Shown here piece after piece: positions 1 through 7,832 of a DNA stretch of 64,000 nt. Origin of the DNA: Bog-473 sp963745665 (lineage in GTDB: Bacteria; Actinomycetota; Acidimicrobiia; Acidimicrobiales; RAAP-2); NCBI GenBank assembly GCA_963745665.1, contig CAVUYE010000002.1, positions 310,001 to 374,000 on the forward strand, in the 5' to 3' direction. The position numbers were made by a program, and so were the translations under genes. The notes under the pieces are model-generated. The model made no database searches and was not told the DNA's origin. It was given only the letters and a program-made list of their open reading frames with translations. Within the stretch, counting starts at the first letter, position 1. Each line of letters opens with the position of its first letter.

Positions 1-214
1 CGCCTACAGGGCTCTCCTGCCAGCTATTCCCTTAGCTTAGAGCACCATTCCTTTCAGCCCGCGCCTCGAGGAGTTGGTGGCGCCTGGTCCGACATGGCCT
101 ACGCCCATGGCCTGCACCCCGGTCGACGCTCCTCCCGACAGATGCCCTCTGGGCTCTGCGTTGCTCTCACTGGCGGATAGATAATAGCCGACCATCTCAT
201 TATTAAGAAGAGAA

Positions 215-243
215 TTGACAAAATAGCCGGCTATAAGTAGAGT
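215..243 (+). promoter_or_regulatory. Candidate sigma70-type promoter of the envelope cassette
   Basis: A perfect TTGACA at 215-220 is followed after exactly 17 bases by TAGAGT at 238-243, which keeps the TA..-T positions of a -10 box. It sits about 175 bases upstream of the OmpA-like gene in an AT-rich patch, which is unusual for this GC-rich window. The spacer contains a perfect palindrome. Assignment is by eye only. Confidence 0.5.
223..234. promoter_or_regulatory. 12-bp palindrome in promoter spacer (putative operator)
   Basis: ATAGCCGGCTAT is a perfect 12-bp palindrome lying between the -35 and -10 candidates. A half-site, ATAGCCG, recurs at 184-190. A repressor bound here would block the promoter. 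No regulator gene sits nearby, so the ligand is unknown. Confidence 0.45.
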
Positions 244-418
244 AGACGTCCATGAGGTCGAAGTTGATCGTTGAGGACGCAGCGCCAGAGGCGCGTGGAG
301 AACAGAGCTCTCAGTGACCTGGGGTTTTAGGGAACGCGCTGAGGTCCAAGGGAATGCCTGGGACCTCTACCAGGACAACCGAAGGAGCTACCAGCCGCAA
401 AGAGAAAAGGGAGGAGCC

Positions 419-1576
419 TTGGACACGAAAGTTCGAACGCGAAAGGCGAGAGCTTGGGGTCGACGGTTGATCGCTTCGGCCCTCGTCGTAGTGGCCGCGA
501 TGGGCGGCGCCGTGCGGGGGGCTGCGGATGCGGGCGCAGTTCAAGGAGCACGTCCCGGAGTGCTCGTGATCGCGACTGAGGGGGATGGCACGAGTCTCCA
601 TGCCGTCGAGTCTCTTTTGGCTGCGATCGCTCACCCCGGTGTACACATCATCGTCGTCGACCCCGATGGCCCCCGAGACGGCACCGTCCTAGTCTCGTCG
701 ACCGCGCCCCCAGCGCAGCGCACGACCGAGCCCGCCCCACCGACGCTGCCGTCGGGGGCGACCGCCTACCAGCACGCGATCTACGAACACAGCCTTGCCG
801 AGTGGGAGCAGGCGAACCTAGGACGACGGCGCAGTGTTGCGAAACGGACTGAGAAGGCAAAGGTGCGGTGGGAGGCATCGGTCGGCGAGGCGCTCTCATC
901 AGTACAACCATCGCTTAGCCCGCCCCCAGGAATCGAGGCAGCGATCGCGGATGCGAAGGCCGTCTTCTCCAGCCTGGCAGAGGGCGGTCAGGTGACCGCA
1001 GGCAACTCTGCGATCGTCGTCATGGGGACCATGGGCACACCCGTTGAGGTTCCGCCGACGCTCGGCCCGGGCCTTGATGGGACGACCGTCGTCGTCGAGG
1101 ACTTCCGCGGTGACAGCGCTCAAGAAGGGGCCTGGCAGGCATCACTCCTTCAGGCTGGTGCCAACAGGGCCGCGGCCGTCGTCCCCGGAGCAAGCGAGGT
1201 TGTTGCGACGATCGTGGACGACACCCTGGAGGATTCCAAGGATCCCTCGCTCGACGCGACCGTCTACTTCGGCCTCAACCAGGCGAACCTGACGCCGGTG
1301 GATTCCGCCGCGCTTGAAAAGGCGCTTCATTTGCTCACCGTCACCTACCCCCAGGCACCCGGAGAGGTGATCGGCTACTGCGACCCGATCGGGGGTGCTG
1401 TCAATGCACTGCTCTCGGCGCGTCGGGCTATGACTACGGCGGACTGGCTCATTGCCCGCGGCGTCTCGCCCTCGCGCCTTGTCAGCGAAGGCGTCGGTGC
1501 GGCAGACACCCTCGAGCCTGGGAGCATCGCACCCTCCGAACGTAGGGCTGTGATCGTCGTCGACCCCGTGCGCTGA
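419..1576 (+). CDS. Secreted or anchored OmpA-like domain protein
   Basis: The protein probably acts outside the cytoplasmic membrane. Starting at TTG 419 gives 385 residues with GGAGG at 410-414 just upstream, and places a basic stretch followed by a hydrophobic segment (about residues 13-30) at the N terminus, as in a signal peptide or anchor. The middle (about 45-270) has alternating beta/alpha patches and a proline-rich insert without a recognised fold. The C-terminal part, from about residue 280, resembles an OmpA/MotB peptidoglycan-binding domain (YFGLNQANLTPVDSAALEKA, then the GYCDPIGG and LSARRA regions). In actinobacteria such domains tether proteins to the wall. It is followed after 52 bases by a membrane protein gene, in probable operon with it. 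The exact role is unknown. Confidence 0.7.
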   Translation: MDTKVRTRKARAWGRRLIASALVVVAAMGGAVRGAADAGAVQGARPGVLVIATEGDGTSLHAVESLLAAIAHPGVHIIVVDPDGPRDGTVLVSSTAPPAQRTTEPAPPTLPSGATAYQHAIYEHSLAEWEQANLGRRRSVAKRTEKAKVRWEASVGEALSSVQPSLSPPPGIEAAIADAKAVFSSLAEGGQVTAGNSAIVVMGTMGTPVEVPPTLGPGLDGTTVVVEDFRGDSAQEGAWQASLLQAGANRAAAVVPGASEVVATIVDDTLEDSKDPSLDATVYFGLNQANLTPVDSAALEKALHLLTVTYPQAPGEVIGYCDPIGGAVNALLSARRAMTTADWLIARGVSPSRLVSEGVGAADTLEPGSIAPSERRAVIVVDPVR

Positions 1577-1628
1577 ATGCTGCCTCGCTACAACCCCGGT
1601 CGCCAATCACCACGAGGAGGAGGTCCCG

Positions 1629-2456
1629 ATGCAGGCGAACCGTGAACCCAGTCCACTGTCGGGAGTAATCGCTTTCCCCGGCACCGAGGCGCTCACGGCT
1701 CACCGAGCCGTGAGCGGTATTCTCGCCGGTCACCAGGACGCACCAGAGTTATTGGCTGGAGCACGAACGGCCGTAGCGAAGAGGGTTCGCTCTCTCGCGG
1801 CGGTCGGGCCATGGCGGCGCATCGTTCGCGTCGCCGAGCAGGCACTCTCGCGCGACCACAAGGAGACCGACCCCGAAGGTCGGCGCCATCTGCGATTCTT
1901 CGTGGGTGCCGGCGTCGCGACGCTAATGTCGCTCGGCTGCGGCGCGGTGACGCTCCTCCTGGCCCTCGGGGTCCCTGTGCCCGAGCTCGTCGCCGTCTCT
2001 TTGTCGATCTCGATCATGGCGGGTGGTTGGGCTTGGAAGATGGCCCTCTGCAAGCGTGATCACAAGGCTGTCGGCGGGTTCGTCGCAGCCGGCGTCCTGC
2101 TCTATGCGGCGCTCAGTGGGCTGTCGGTCGGCACCAACGGCGCGGGCCTTCTGCGCCTCGGTGAGCTCGCGGGGTGCATAGCGCTCACCTGCGGCGCCGT
2201 GGCGTTGAGCACCTGGGTGCTTGAGCGCACTGAGGCCTACAGCCTTGGACCGAAACGTCGGGCACTACGCAATGCTCGTCGGGAACTCGCCAGCGCCGAG
2301 GCTCGAGTTGAGCGCGACCAAGAGCTCGCCCACACCGCGTGCGGGACGTGGGAGTCCCTCGTGATCGAGGAGGTAACTCTCGAGGTTTCGAGCGACGAGG
2401 CCTTCCTCGACGAATGCCGCACCTACGCCCGCCACCTTGCCGAGTCGCTGGCCTGA
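1629..2456 (+). CDS. Four-helix membrane protein, unknown function
   Basis: I do not recognise this 275-residue protein. It has a soluble N-terminal region of about 88 residues, four predicted membrane segments (about 90-112, 119-140, 146-167, 175-198) and a charged helical C-terminal tail of about 75 residues. A strong GAGGAGGAG ribosome site precedes the ATG. The architecture (helical head, four helices, helical tail) is the same as that of the next gene, so the two may be distant paralogues or partners in one complex. Together with the preceding OmpA-like protein they suggest a cell-envelope assembly; that is inference. Confidence 0.6.
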   Translation: MQANREPSPLSGVIAFPGTEALTAHRAVSGILAGHQDAPELLAGARTAVAKRVRSLAAVGPWRRIVRVAEQALSRDHKETDPEGRRHLRFFVGAGVATLMSLGCGAVTLLLALGVPVPELVAVSLSISIMAGGWAWKMALCKRDHKAVGGFVAAGVLLYAALSGLSVGTNGAGLLRLGELAGCIALTCGAVALSTWVLERTEAYSLGPKRRALRNARRELASAEARVERDQELAHTACGTWESLVIEEVTLEVSSDEAFLDECRTYARHLAESLA

Positions 2457-2518
2457 AGCTTTCTCATCCCTGCTGCAAAGTAACCCGGTTCGGCACCGGC
2501 ACGAACGAAGGAGAGCCA

Positions 2519-3388
2519 ATGGAGAATTCGACCAAGGCGTCACAAACGGCGACGACTGCTAATGGTACGAACCCGAGGGTTGACGCGACGGTCGTCGCCA
2601 CGGCCCTAGTGCACAAGGTCCTCTCCGGTGACGAAGTTACAAGAGACGAGCTGCACCAGGCGGAGGCGTCACGGCGTCGTGCTCAGCAGGCTGCCGGGCG
2701 AGCGACCGAACGGCGTGATGCCCTCGCGCAAGCGAAGGAGGAGCTGCGGTCGCTTCGAACTAGACTGAACCCCGAGGCGATACTGAGGATTCCACCGCGC
2801 TGGGCTTGGGGGGGAGCCTGTATGTGCGCCCTCTTCGACGCCATCCCTGCCTACTGGGCGTCGCAAGCCCTTGACCTCGACCAGGCAGACACGGTGGTCG
2901 TGACCGTGATGCTTATGGCCGCGTTGACAGGGGCCATGGTGTTCTTGGATACTTCGACAAAGGGCAGTCACGGAAACCTCGTCGAAGGCGTCGTCGGGGG
3001 GGGATTCGTGCTCCTCTTCGTCCTCCGGGTGGTCTTCCTCGCGACGGTGGGTTCGGAGTCCTTGGGCCTGGCGTTGATCCAGAGCGTGGTGCTCACGGCG
3101 ATCTCAGCCGGGCTCGTCGCCATCGGGACATACCTGCTACGTCGCCGTCTCCCGGTTGCAGTCGCGCATCAGACCCGGAAGGTCCACCAGTTCGAGAAGG
3201 AGACCAAAGTGGCCGTAGCCGAGGCGGGCGCAGCCCGTGCCGACGCTGAGCGGGACATTGCTGCCGTTTTCGAACGGATCCGTTCCTACGCCTTCGCACA
3301 CACACCTGAGAACGTCGACGCCACCGCCCTTCGCAAGGCTGCTCGGGCCGAACTGGACTCGATCCTCAACGAGGGATTCGGGACCTAA
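2519..3388 (+). CDS. Four-helix membrane protein with coiled coils, unknown function
   Basis: The ATG at 2519 follows GAAGGAG and gives 289 residues; longer in-frame extensions run into the preceding gene and lack a ribosome site. Residues about 45-82 form a highly charged coiled-coil-like helix, followed by four hydrophobic segments (about 95-117, 124-143, 153-176, 182-207) and a second charged helical tail (210-250). No catalytic motif was seen. It lies 62 bases after the previous gene and shares its layout. The family is not recognised. Confidence 0.6.
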   Translation: MENSTKASQTATTANGTNPRVDATVVATALVHKVLSGDEVTRDELHQAEASRRRAQQAAGRATERRDALAQAKEELRSLRTRLNPEAILRIPPRWAWGGACMCALFDAIPAYWASQALDLDQADTVVVTVMLMAALTGAMVFLDTSTKGSHGNLVEGVVGGGFVLLFVLRVVFLATVGSESLGLALIQSVVLTAISAGLVAIGTYLLRRRLPVAVAHQTRKVHQFEKETKVAVAEAGAARADAERDIAAVFERIRSYAFAHTPENVDATALRKAARAELDSILNEGFGT

Positions 3389-3971
3389 GCAAGGGGTTTG
3401 ACGACCTGATCGCTCGTTTGAGGATCTGGCCTAACCTCAGCACCCTGCGCGAAGCGAGGAAAGTTCGTCAATCGGCCGATTGTCTTGTCGCCGCACCATT
3501 GAGCAAACCGCGTAGGTTGGAACCGGGCGGGCGTACTCGGTGCCCGGTCCAGGTGAGCTCCGTGAATCGAAAATCGCGGATTCCCGACACGAAGAATTTC
3601 TTGCTACTGCTCTGCTACTGAAAGAGAGCGAACTGAATGGACTTGGTCCAATTAACTGGAATGGCCGAGGACCTGACCTGCCCATTTGGATCGGGTCCAA
3701 CTGGGTGGACACACGGGGCAGGACTACGGATCAGAAGGTTGGCAGTCCTAGCTGGTCCAGGCCCTCAAGACCATCGCCGAGCTCCAGGCCGAGCTTGAGA
3801 TCATCAGGACCGCGGTAGCCATCTTCAACGGCGAGGAATCCGCTCCCTCAAAAGGCGGTGCCAGGCTGCCGAAGGCCTGAGCAACCTGGACTACAACGAG
3901 CGAGCGGCGTTTCGGATCGTCGGACGTCGATCCCACCCGAACGGTAAGGCGGGTTGGCCCTTCTCCCGAAA
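3389..3971. other. Gene-poor stretch with decayed coding remnant
   Basis: This stretch separates the envelope cassette from the convergent exporter gene. Apart from a 43-codon remnant at 3752-3880, no gene is supported. Short inverted repeats around TGGAC/GTCCA occur at about 3637-3650 and 3697-3711. The patchwork look suggests a recombination or element scar, but no insertion-sequence ends or transposase were identified. Confidence 0.4.
3752..3880 (+). pseudogene. Start-less 43-codon helical remnant, possibly transposase OrfA-like
   Basis: An open stretch runs from directly after an in-frame TAG (3749) to TGA at 3880 and contains no ATG, GTG or TTG early enough to initiate. It encodes a leucine/glutamate-rich helix (KTIAELQAELEIIRTAVAIF) that vaguely recalls the helical tail of IS3-type OrfA proteins. 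The coding-like codon pattern stops at the TGA. It is best read as a fragment of a lost gene; the transposase idea is weak. Confidence 0.25.
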
Positions 3972-5561
3972 CTAGAGAGTCTTGGTGTTCACACCTCCGT
4001 CAGGCCTACCACCTGAATGGGCAAGCCCACAATGCCAACAGGTGGTGCGCAGGTGGTCCGGGGCAAGCATTTCTCTTTCGCTGCCGCCGTCCGGCTCGGT
4101 CGCCTTGCTCAGGCTCCGCAGGTTCCCCCGCTGAAGCACAAGTCCAGCGATAACTGCTCCCGCCGCGAAGAAGAGCGATGACCACAGGAAGGCTGTGGTG
4201 TAGCCGTGCAGAGCAGATGCCTCCAGGATGTTCGGACTCGGTGCATGACCGACCAGATACGCGGTGGTGGCACTTGCAGCCAAGGTGTTCAGAAGCGCAA
4301 CTCCGATCGAGCCGCCCACCTGCTGGGTGGTATTTAGCGCGGCTGACCCAACGCCCGCATCGTTTGCTCCCAAACCGAGCGTCGCTGTGCTGAAGGCTGG
4401 TGCCAGACCGAGTCCGAGTCCGATCCCGAGAATCAGCAACGAAGGCAACACGCGGCCGAAGTAGGAATTCTCGAGCCCGACCCCGTGGAGCAAGAGCATG
4501 GCGATTGCAGCCAGCAGCAACCCTGTCGGAACCACCAACTTTGGCCCGAACTTCGGTAGGAGCACCCGGTTGGAGACCTGGGACACGACCACCAATCCGG
4601 CCACGAGGGGAAGAAAGGCGAAGCCGGTCTTGATCGGACTGAAGACGAGGATCTCCTGCAGGTAGTAGGTCAGGAAGAGGAAGATCCCAAAGAGCCCGGC
4701 GCTGGCAAAAAGCATCGCGAGCATGGATCCACCGTGTGTCCGGTTACGCACGATCCGGGGCGGAAGCAGGGGAAAGGTCACACGGCTCTCGAGCAGGGCA
4801 AACGCCGCGAGGAGGATGACACCGAGAACGAGGAACCCGATGGTGTATGTGTCGCTCCAAGACGTCGTCTCGGCGTGGGAAAGACCGAAAACGAGGCTGA
4901 AGAGTCCACCGGTGACGAGCAGCAGACCGGGAATATCGATTGGGTCCCGATATGCGCCCTTGTCGTTCTTCAGCCAGAGCGTTGTGCCGGTGACAGCGAT
5001 GGCCGCGAAGAAGAGGTTGATGAACAACGTCCAGCGCCACGAGACATAGGTGGTCAGGATTCCGCCAAGAAGCAGTCCGATAGCCCCACCAGCTCCGGCA
5101 ATCGCGCCGTAAATCCCGAATGCTCTGCCGCGTTCATTCAGATCGGTGAACGTGGTGTTCAAAAGGGCGAGCACCGAAGGGGCGAGCAGAGCTGCAAAAC
5201 CTCCTTGGACACCGCGAGCGATGACAAGCATCGCAAATCCGGTCGAGGCACCCCCAACCGCGGAAGCACCGGCGAAGCCGATCAAACCGACTAGGAGAGT
5301 GCGCTTTCGTCCGAAGATGTCACCAATCCGACCACCGAGGAGCAGCAAGCTTCCGAATGCCAAAGAGTACGCAGTGACGACCCACTGCCGGTCAGCATTG
5401 GAGAAATGGAGGTCATGTTGTGCCGTCGGGAGAGCGATATTGATGATCGTGTTGTCCAGAATCACCATGAGCTGGGCCACTCCGAGTACCGCGAGGATCC
5501 ACCACCGCCGCTCATAGTTGGCAACCTGGTCGGATCCGCCCGATAGCGCCTCTGTGGTCAT
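3972..5561 (-). CDS. MFS drug/solute exporter, DHA2 (14-helix) family
   Basis: This 529-residue protein is a proton-coupled exporter of the EmrB/QacA type in the cytoplasmic membrane. The family motif LDNTIINIALP lies in helix 1 (about residues 35-46), followed by the loop motif GRIGDIFGRKR (about 77-88), and the length fits 14 membrane segments. A roughly 45-residue soluble tail with a CWHC sequence follows the last helix and is not typical. The ATG overlaps the stop of a small upstream gene (ATGA), and a metallo-hydrolase lies further upstream, so the three form one unit. Export of a toxic substrate or product of the neighbouring hydrolase is a reasonable inference. Confidence 0.9.
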   Translation of the reverse strand: MTTEALSGGSDQVANYERRWWILAVLGVAQLMVILDNTIINIALPTAQHDLHFSNADRQWVVTAYSLAFGSLLLLGGRIGDIFGRKRTLLVGLIGFAGASAVGGASTGFAMLVIARGVQGGFAALLAPSVLALLNTTFTDLNERGRAFGIYGAIAGAGGAIGLLLGGILTTYVSWRWTLFINLFFAAIAVTGTTLWLKNDKGAYRDPIDIPGLLLVTGGLFSLVFGLSHAETTSWSDTYTIGFLVLGVILLAAFALLESRVTFPLLPPRIVRNRTHGGSMLAMLFASAGLFGIFLFLTYYLQEILVFSPIKTGFAFLPLVAGLVVVSQVSNRVLLPKFGPKLVVPTGLLLAAIAMLLLHGVGLENSYFGRVLPSLLILGIGLGLGLAPAFSTATLGLGANDAGVGSAALNTTQQVGGSIGVALLNTLAASATTAYLVGHAPSPNILEASALHGYTTAFLWSSLFFAAGAVIAGLVLQRGNLRSLSKATEPDGGSEREMLAPDHLRTTCWHCGLAHSGGRPDGGVNTKTL

Positions 5562-5794
5562 CGACCGCTCCCTTCTGTCAGCCGGGTCATCCGGAGATGA
5601 CCTCGCATCCAGTGGACAATCGCTTGTACGGCATCCGGGCCGCCCTCGTGTCCGAGGTCAACGCGCGAGAGGACGAGGATCACCGACTGCTCTCCAACGA
5701 TAGAGCCGACAACGGCGAGCGTCACTTGCGCTTCGTTGGTGAGCGTCCGTATGAATGACGCTCCGCCGTTCTGTGTGTCAGGACCCAGGTACAC
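5558..5794 (-). CDS. Small hypothetical protein between hydrolase and exporter
   Basis: This is a 78-residue protein with a GTG start 39 bases after the metallo-hydrolase stop and a stop overlapping the exporter ATG. The middle is strongly hydrophobic (VTLAVVGSIVGEQSVILVLS), followed by a helix. No family was recognised. Translational coupling on the 3' side and even spacing argue that it is real; the lack of a clear ribosome site argues for caution. Confidence 0.45.
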   Translation of the reverse strand: MYLGPDTQNGGASFIRTLTNEAQVTLAVVGSIVGEQSVILVLSRVDLGHEGGPDAVQAIVHWMRGHLRMTRLTEGSGR

Positions 5795-5833
5795 CGCGAC
5801 CGATCCGTTCGGCAGCGGATCCGTCCGCTTGGG

Positions 5834-6898
5834 TCACACCCGGTAGAAGATGACTCCGGCCTCTTCACGTGACTTGACCTGCCCAAGGGCTCGAAGACGC
5901 TCCAGGTGGGCATAGGTCTCTGCTTCGGCCATCGATCCCCACGACCGCGGAGCGAACAGCTGGTGGGAAAGGTCGACGACGTTGGTCCAACCAGGGACTT
6001 CGCAATACTGCCGCAACTGCTCCAACCGGTCCTCGTGATGGACCTTGATCTCCGCCGTGCGGCCCACAAGGTTGGTGAAGGGCTGGCCGTGGGCGGGCAG
6101 CACGGTCTCGACGTAGGGCAGCCCAGCCAGACGGTCGAGGGACTCGATGTACTGAGCCAGTGGGTCATTCGGGATGATGCCGGAAATGTGTGGAGTGATC
6201 GTCGGCAATACCTGGTCGCCCGAGAGGAGTACGCCGCCCTCCTCGTCGTAGAGGCAAAGGTGATCGTCGGTGTGTCCAGGAGTGAACAGCCCGACCCAGT
6301 CCTTGCCGCCCAGGCTGATGTGGTCCTCATCAGCCACCCGTCTTGACGGCCGAGGTGCCTTGAACCACCGATCGAAGGCTTCCCTGTTGGCCAAAAGCTG
6401 TGCCCGTTCCTTCGGGGGTGGGCCAAGGGTCGAGCCGCCCCACGGCGAAGGATGGTCGAAGTGCAGCCTCGGAATCGGGTTGTCGCGAGCATCGATGTCG
6501 TCGGCGGCCTGCAATTCGCGGTCGTCGAGGTCGGCCACGTCGAAAAAGGTGCGGAATCGGTCCGACGCCACTATCTCGGCCCCGCTCTCTTGTGCCAAGA
6601 GCCCTGCACCCCCGAAATGGTCCGGGTGCGAGTGGGTGATCACCACGGTATGGACCCGGCGCAGTGGGATACCGGCATCGTCCATACGCCCCCGGAGGGC
6701 CGTCCACGACGCTTCCCCTGGAAGCCCAGGATCCACTAGGGCAAAACCGCGCTCATCCTCGAGCGCATAGGTATTGACGTGTCCAAGGCCTGTGAAATCG
6801 ATCGGGAGCTGCAGGCGCACGATCCCCGGTACCACCTCCACGATCTCCGGCGAGGCATCCTCCTGTTCTTGCTTCTTGATGCGAGGGGGAGTAGTCAC
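5834..6898 (-). CDS. MBL-fold metallo-hydrolase (glyoxalase II/LACTB2-like)
   Basis: This cytoplasmic hydrolase belongs to the beta-lactamase fold superfamily. The metal-binding motif HSHPDH is at about residues 89-94, a second metal histidine lies in PGHTDDH, and an aspartate in SGDQVLP. The last 50 or so residues look like the winged-helix C-terminal domain seen in LACTB2-like members. The start is GTG, giving 354 residues. Such enzymes often hydrolyse thioesters or lactones. It is the first gene of a unit with a small protein and an exporter. The substrate is unknown. Confidence 0.85.
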   Translation of the reverse strand: MTTPPRIKKQEQEDASPEIVEVVPGIVRLQLPIDFTGLGHVNTYALEDERGFALVDPGLPGEASWTALRGRMDDAGIPLRRVHTVVITHSHPDHFGGAGLLAQESGAEIVASDRFRTFFDVADLDDRELQAADDIDARDNPIPRLHFDHPSPWGGSTLGPPPKERAQLLANREAFDRWFKAPRPSRRVADEDHISLGGKDWVGLFTPGHTDDHLCLYDEEGGVLLSGDQVLPTITPHISGIIPNDPLAQYIESLDRLAGLPYVETVLPAHGQPFTNLVGRTAEIKVHHEDRLEQLRQYCEVPGWTNVVDLSHQLFAPRSWGSMAEAETYAHLERLRALGQVKSREEAGVIFYRV

Positions 6899-6965
6899 TC
6901 GGTCAAGCTAACGGAATGTGGGCCAGCGTGGTGCGGCATCCGGAGACGAGAATGAAGAGTTCCCG

Positions 6966-7832
6966 CTAGCAGCGATAGAAGCTCTCGGCATTGTCGGCGA
7001 AGAGCTTTCCACGGGATGCATCGTCAAGGCCGGCCGTCACTGCGCTATAGACCTCGTAGAGCTGATCGTAGGTACCGTACATCGAGTCCACCGGAAAGTT
7101 GCTGGCGAACATGCAGCGGTCAACACCGAATGCGGCAATGGCGTATTCGAGCCAGGGTGCGAAGGCATCGAAGCTCATCGACTCCAAGGGCATCGCGAGT
7201 CCCGAAAGCTTGCACACGACGTTGTCACCAACGCCGGCGAGCGCGTCGATGCCCTCCCGCCAAAGCGCGCGCTCGTCCTCAGAATCTGAACGTGGCCATC
7301 CGGTGTGCTCGACGACGACCAGTAGGTCACCGAGTCCTCCGAGCTGCTCGGCGGCCTCCTTGAGTTGATCGGGGTGCGTCATCAGCTCGAAGAGCAGGTT
7401 CCGCTCCTGGAGCGCCTGGAGCACGCTGGCGTCGGGGAGAGGTCCTTCGTTCTGTCCCATGGGACGGACTCCACGGAAGCGCGTCGCCGTCATCTGCTGA
7501 TCGAGCAGCGCGACAGCTTCGGCCACGGTCTCGGTCGGAGGAAGGCCGCCGATGATCGCATCGGGGCCGCCATTGACGCTTGCCTCGCTATCGAGGAGGA
7601 GCGTCTCTTCGATTGAGTGGCCGCCGGTTGCGGCGGCGACGTTGACGAACTTCTCGACATTCCACGCCGCCGACTCGGCCTGATAGGTATCGACATCGAA
7701 GGCGCGGAACATGCGCGACGCATCTGCGCTTTGAGGCGCCTGGGGATGAGACAGGTAGGGATACCAATCGGTACGCGCCGGATCCCAAATATGGACGTGG
7801 GCGTCCACCACGCGGGTGGGTCTCCCGGTCAT
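6966..7832 (-). CDS. Amidohydrolase family 2 (TIM-barrel hydrolase/decarboxylase)
   Basis: This 288-residue member of the Amidohydrolase_2 group has the N-terminal metal motif DAHVHIWDP (His12, His14), an internal VVEHTGWPR histidine and the C-terminal FASNFPVDS motif carrying the barrel aspartate region. Family members hydrolyse lactones such as 2-pyrone-4,6-dicarboxylate or decarboxylate ring acids. The ATG overlaps the stop of the upstream double SDR (ATGA). Placed after a Baeyer-Villiger enzyme and an SDR, lactone ring opening is an attractive role, but that is inference. Confidence 0.85.
   Translation of the reverse strand: MTGRPTRVVDAHVHIWDPARTDWYPYLSHPQAPQSADASRMFRAFDVDTYQAESAAWNVEKFVNVAAATGGHSIEETLLLDSEASVNGGPDAIIGGLPPTETVAEAVALLDQQMTATRFRGVRPMGQNEGPLPDASVLQALQERNLLFELMTHPDQLKEAAEQLGGLGDLLVVVEHTGWPRSDSEDERALWREGIDALAGVGDNVVCKLSGLAMPLESMSFDAFAPWLEYAIAAFGVDRCMFASNFPVDSMYGTYDQLYEVYSAVTAGLDDASRGKLFADNAESFYRC

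Larger units (their letters stand above)
1..418. other. Upstream non-coding stretch
   Basis: No convincing coding sequence was seen here on either strand. The first 180 bases show no recognisable feature. The last 240 bases are locally more AT-rich than the rest of the window and hold a promoter candidate and a palindrome, listed separately. The long 5' extension of the downstream reading frame (from position 314) is not needed, because a better start lies at 419. Confidence 0.5.

Noticed and set aside
5722..6492. Long second minus-strand frame inside the metallo-hydrolase
   Set aside because: It is the shadow of a conserved hydrolase in another frame and lacks any recognisable fold.
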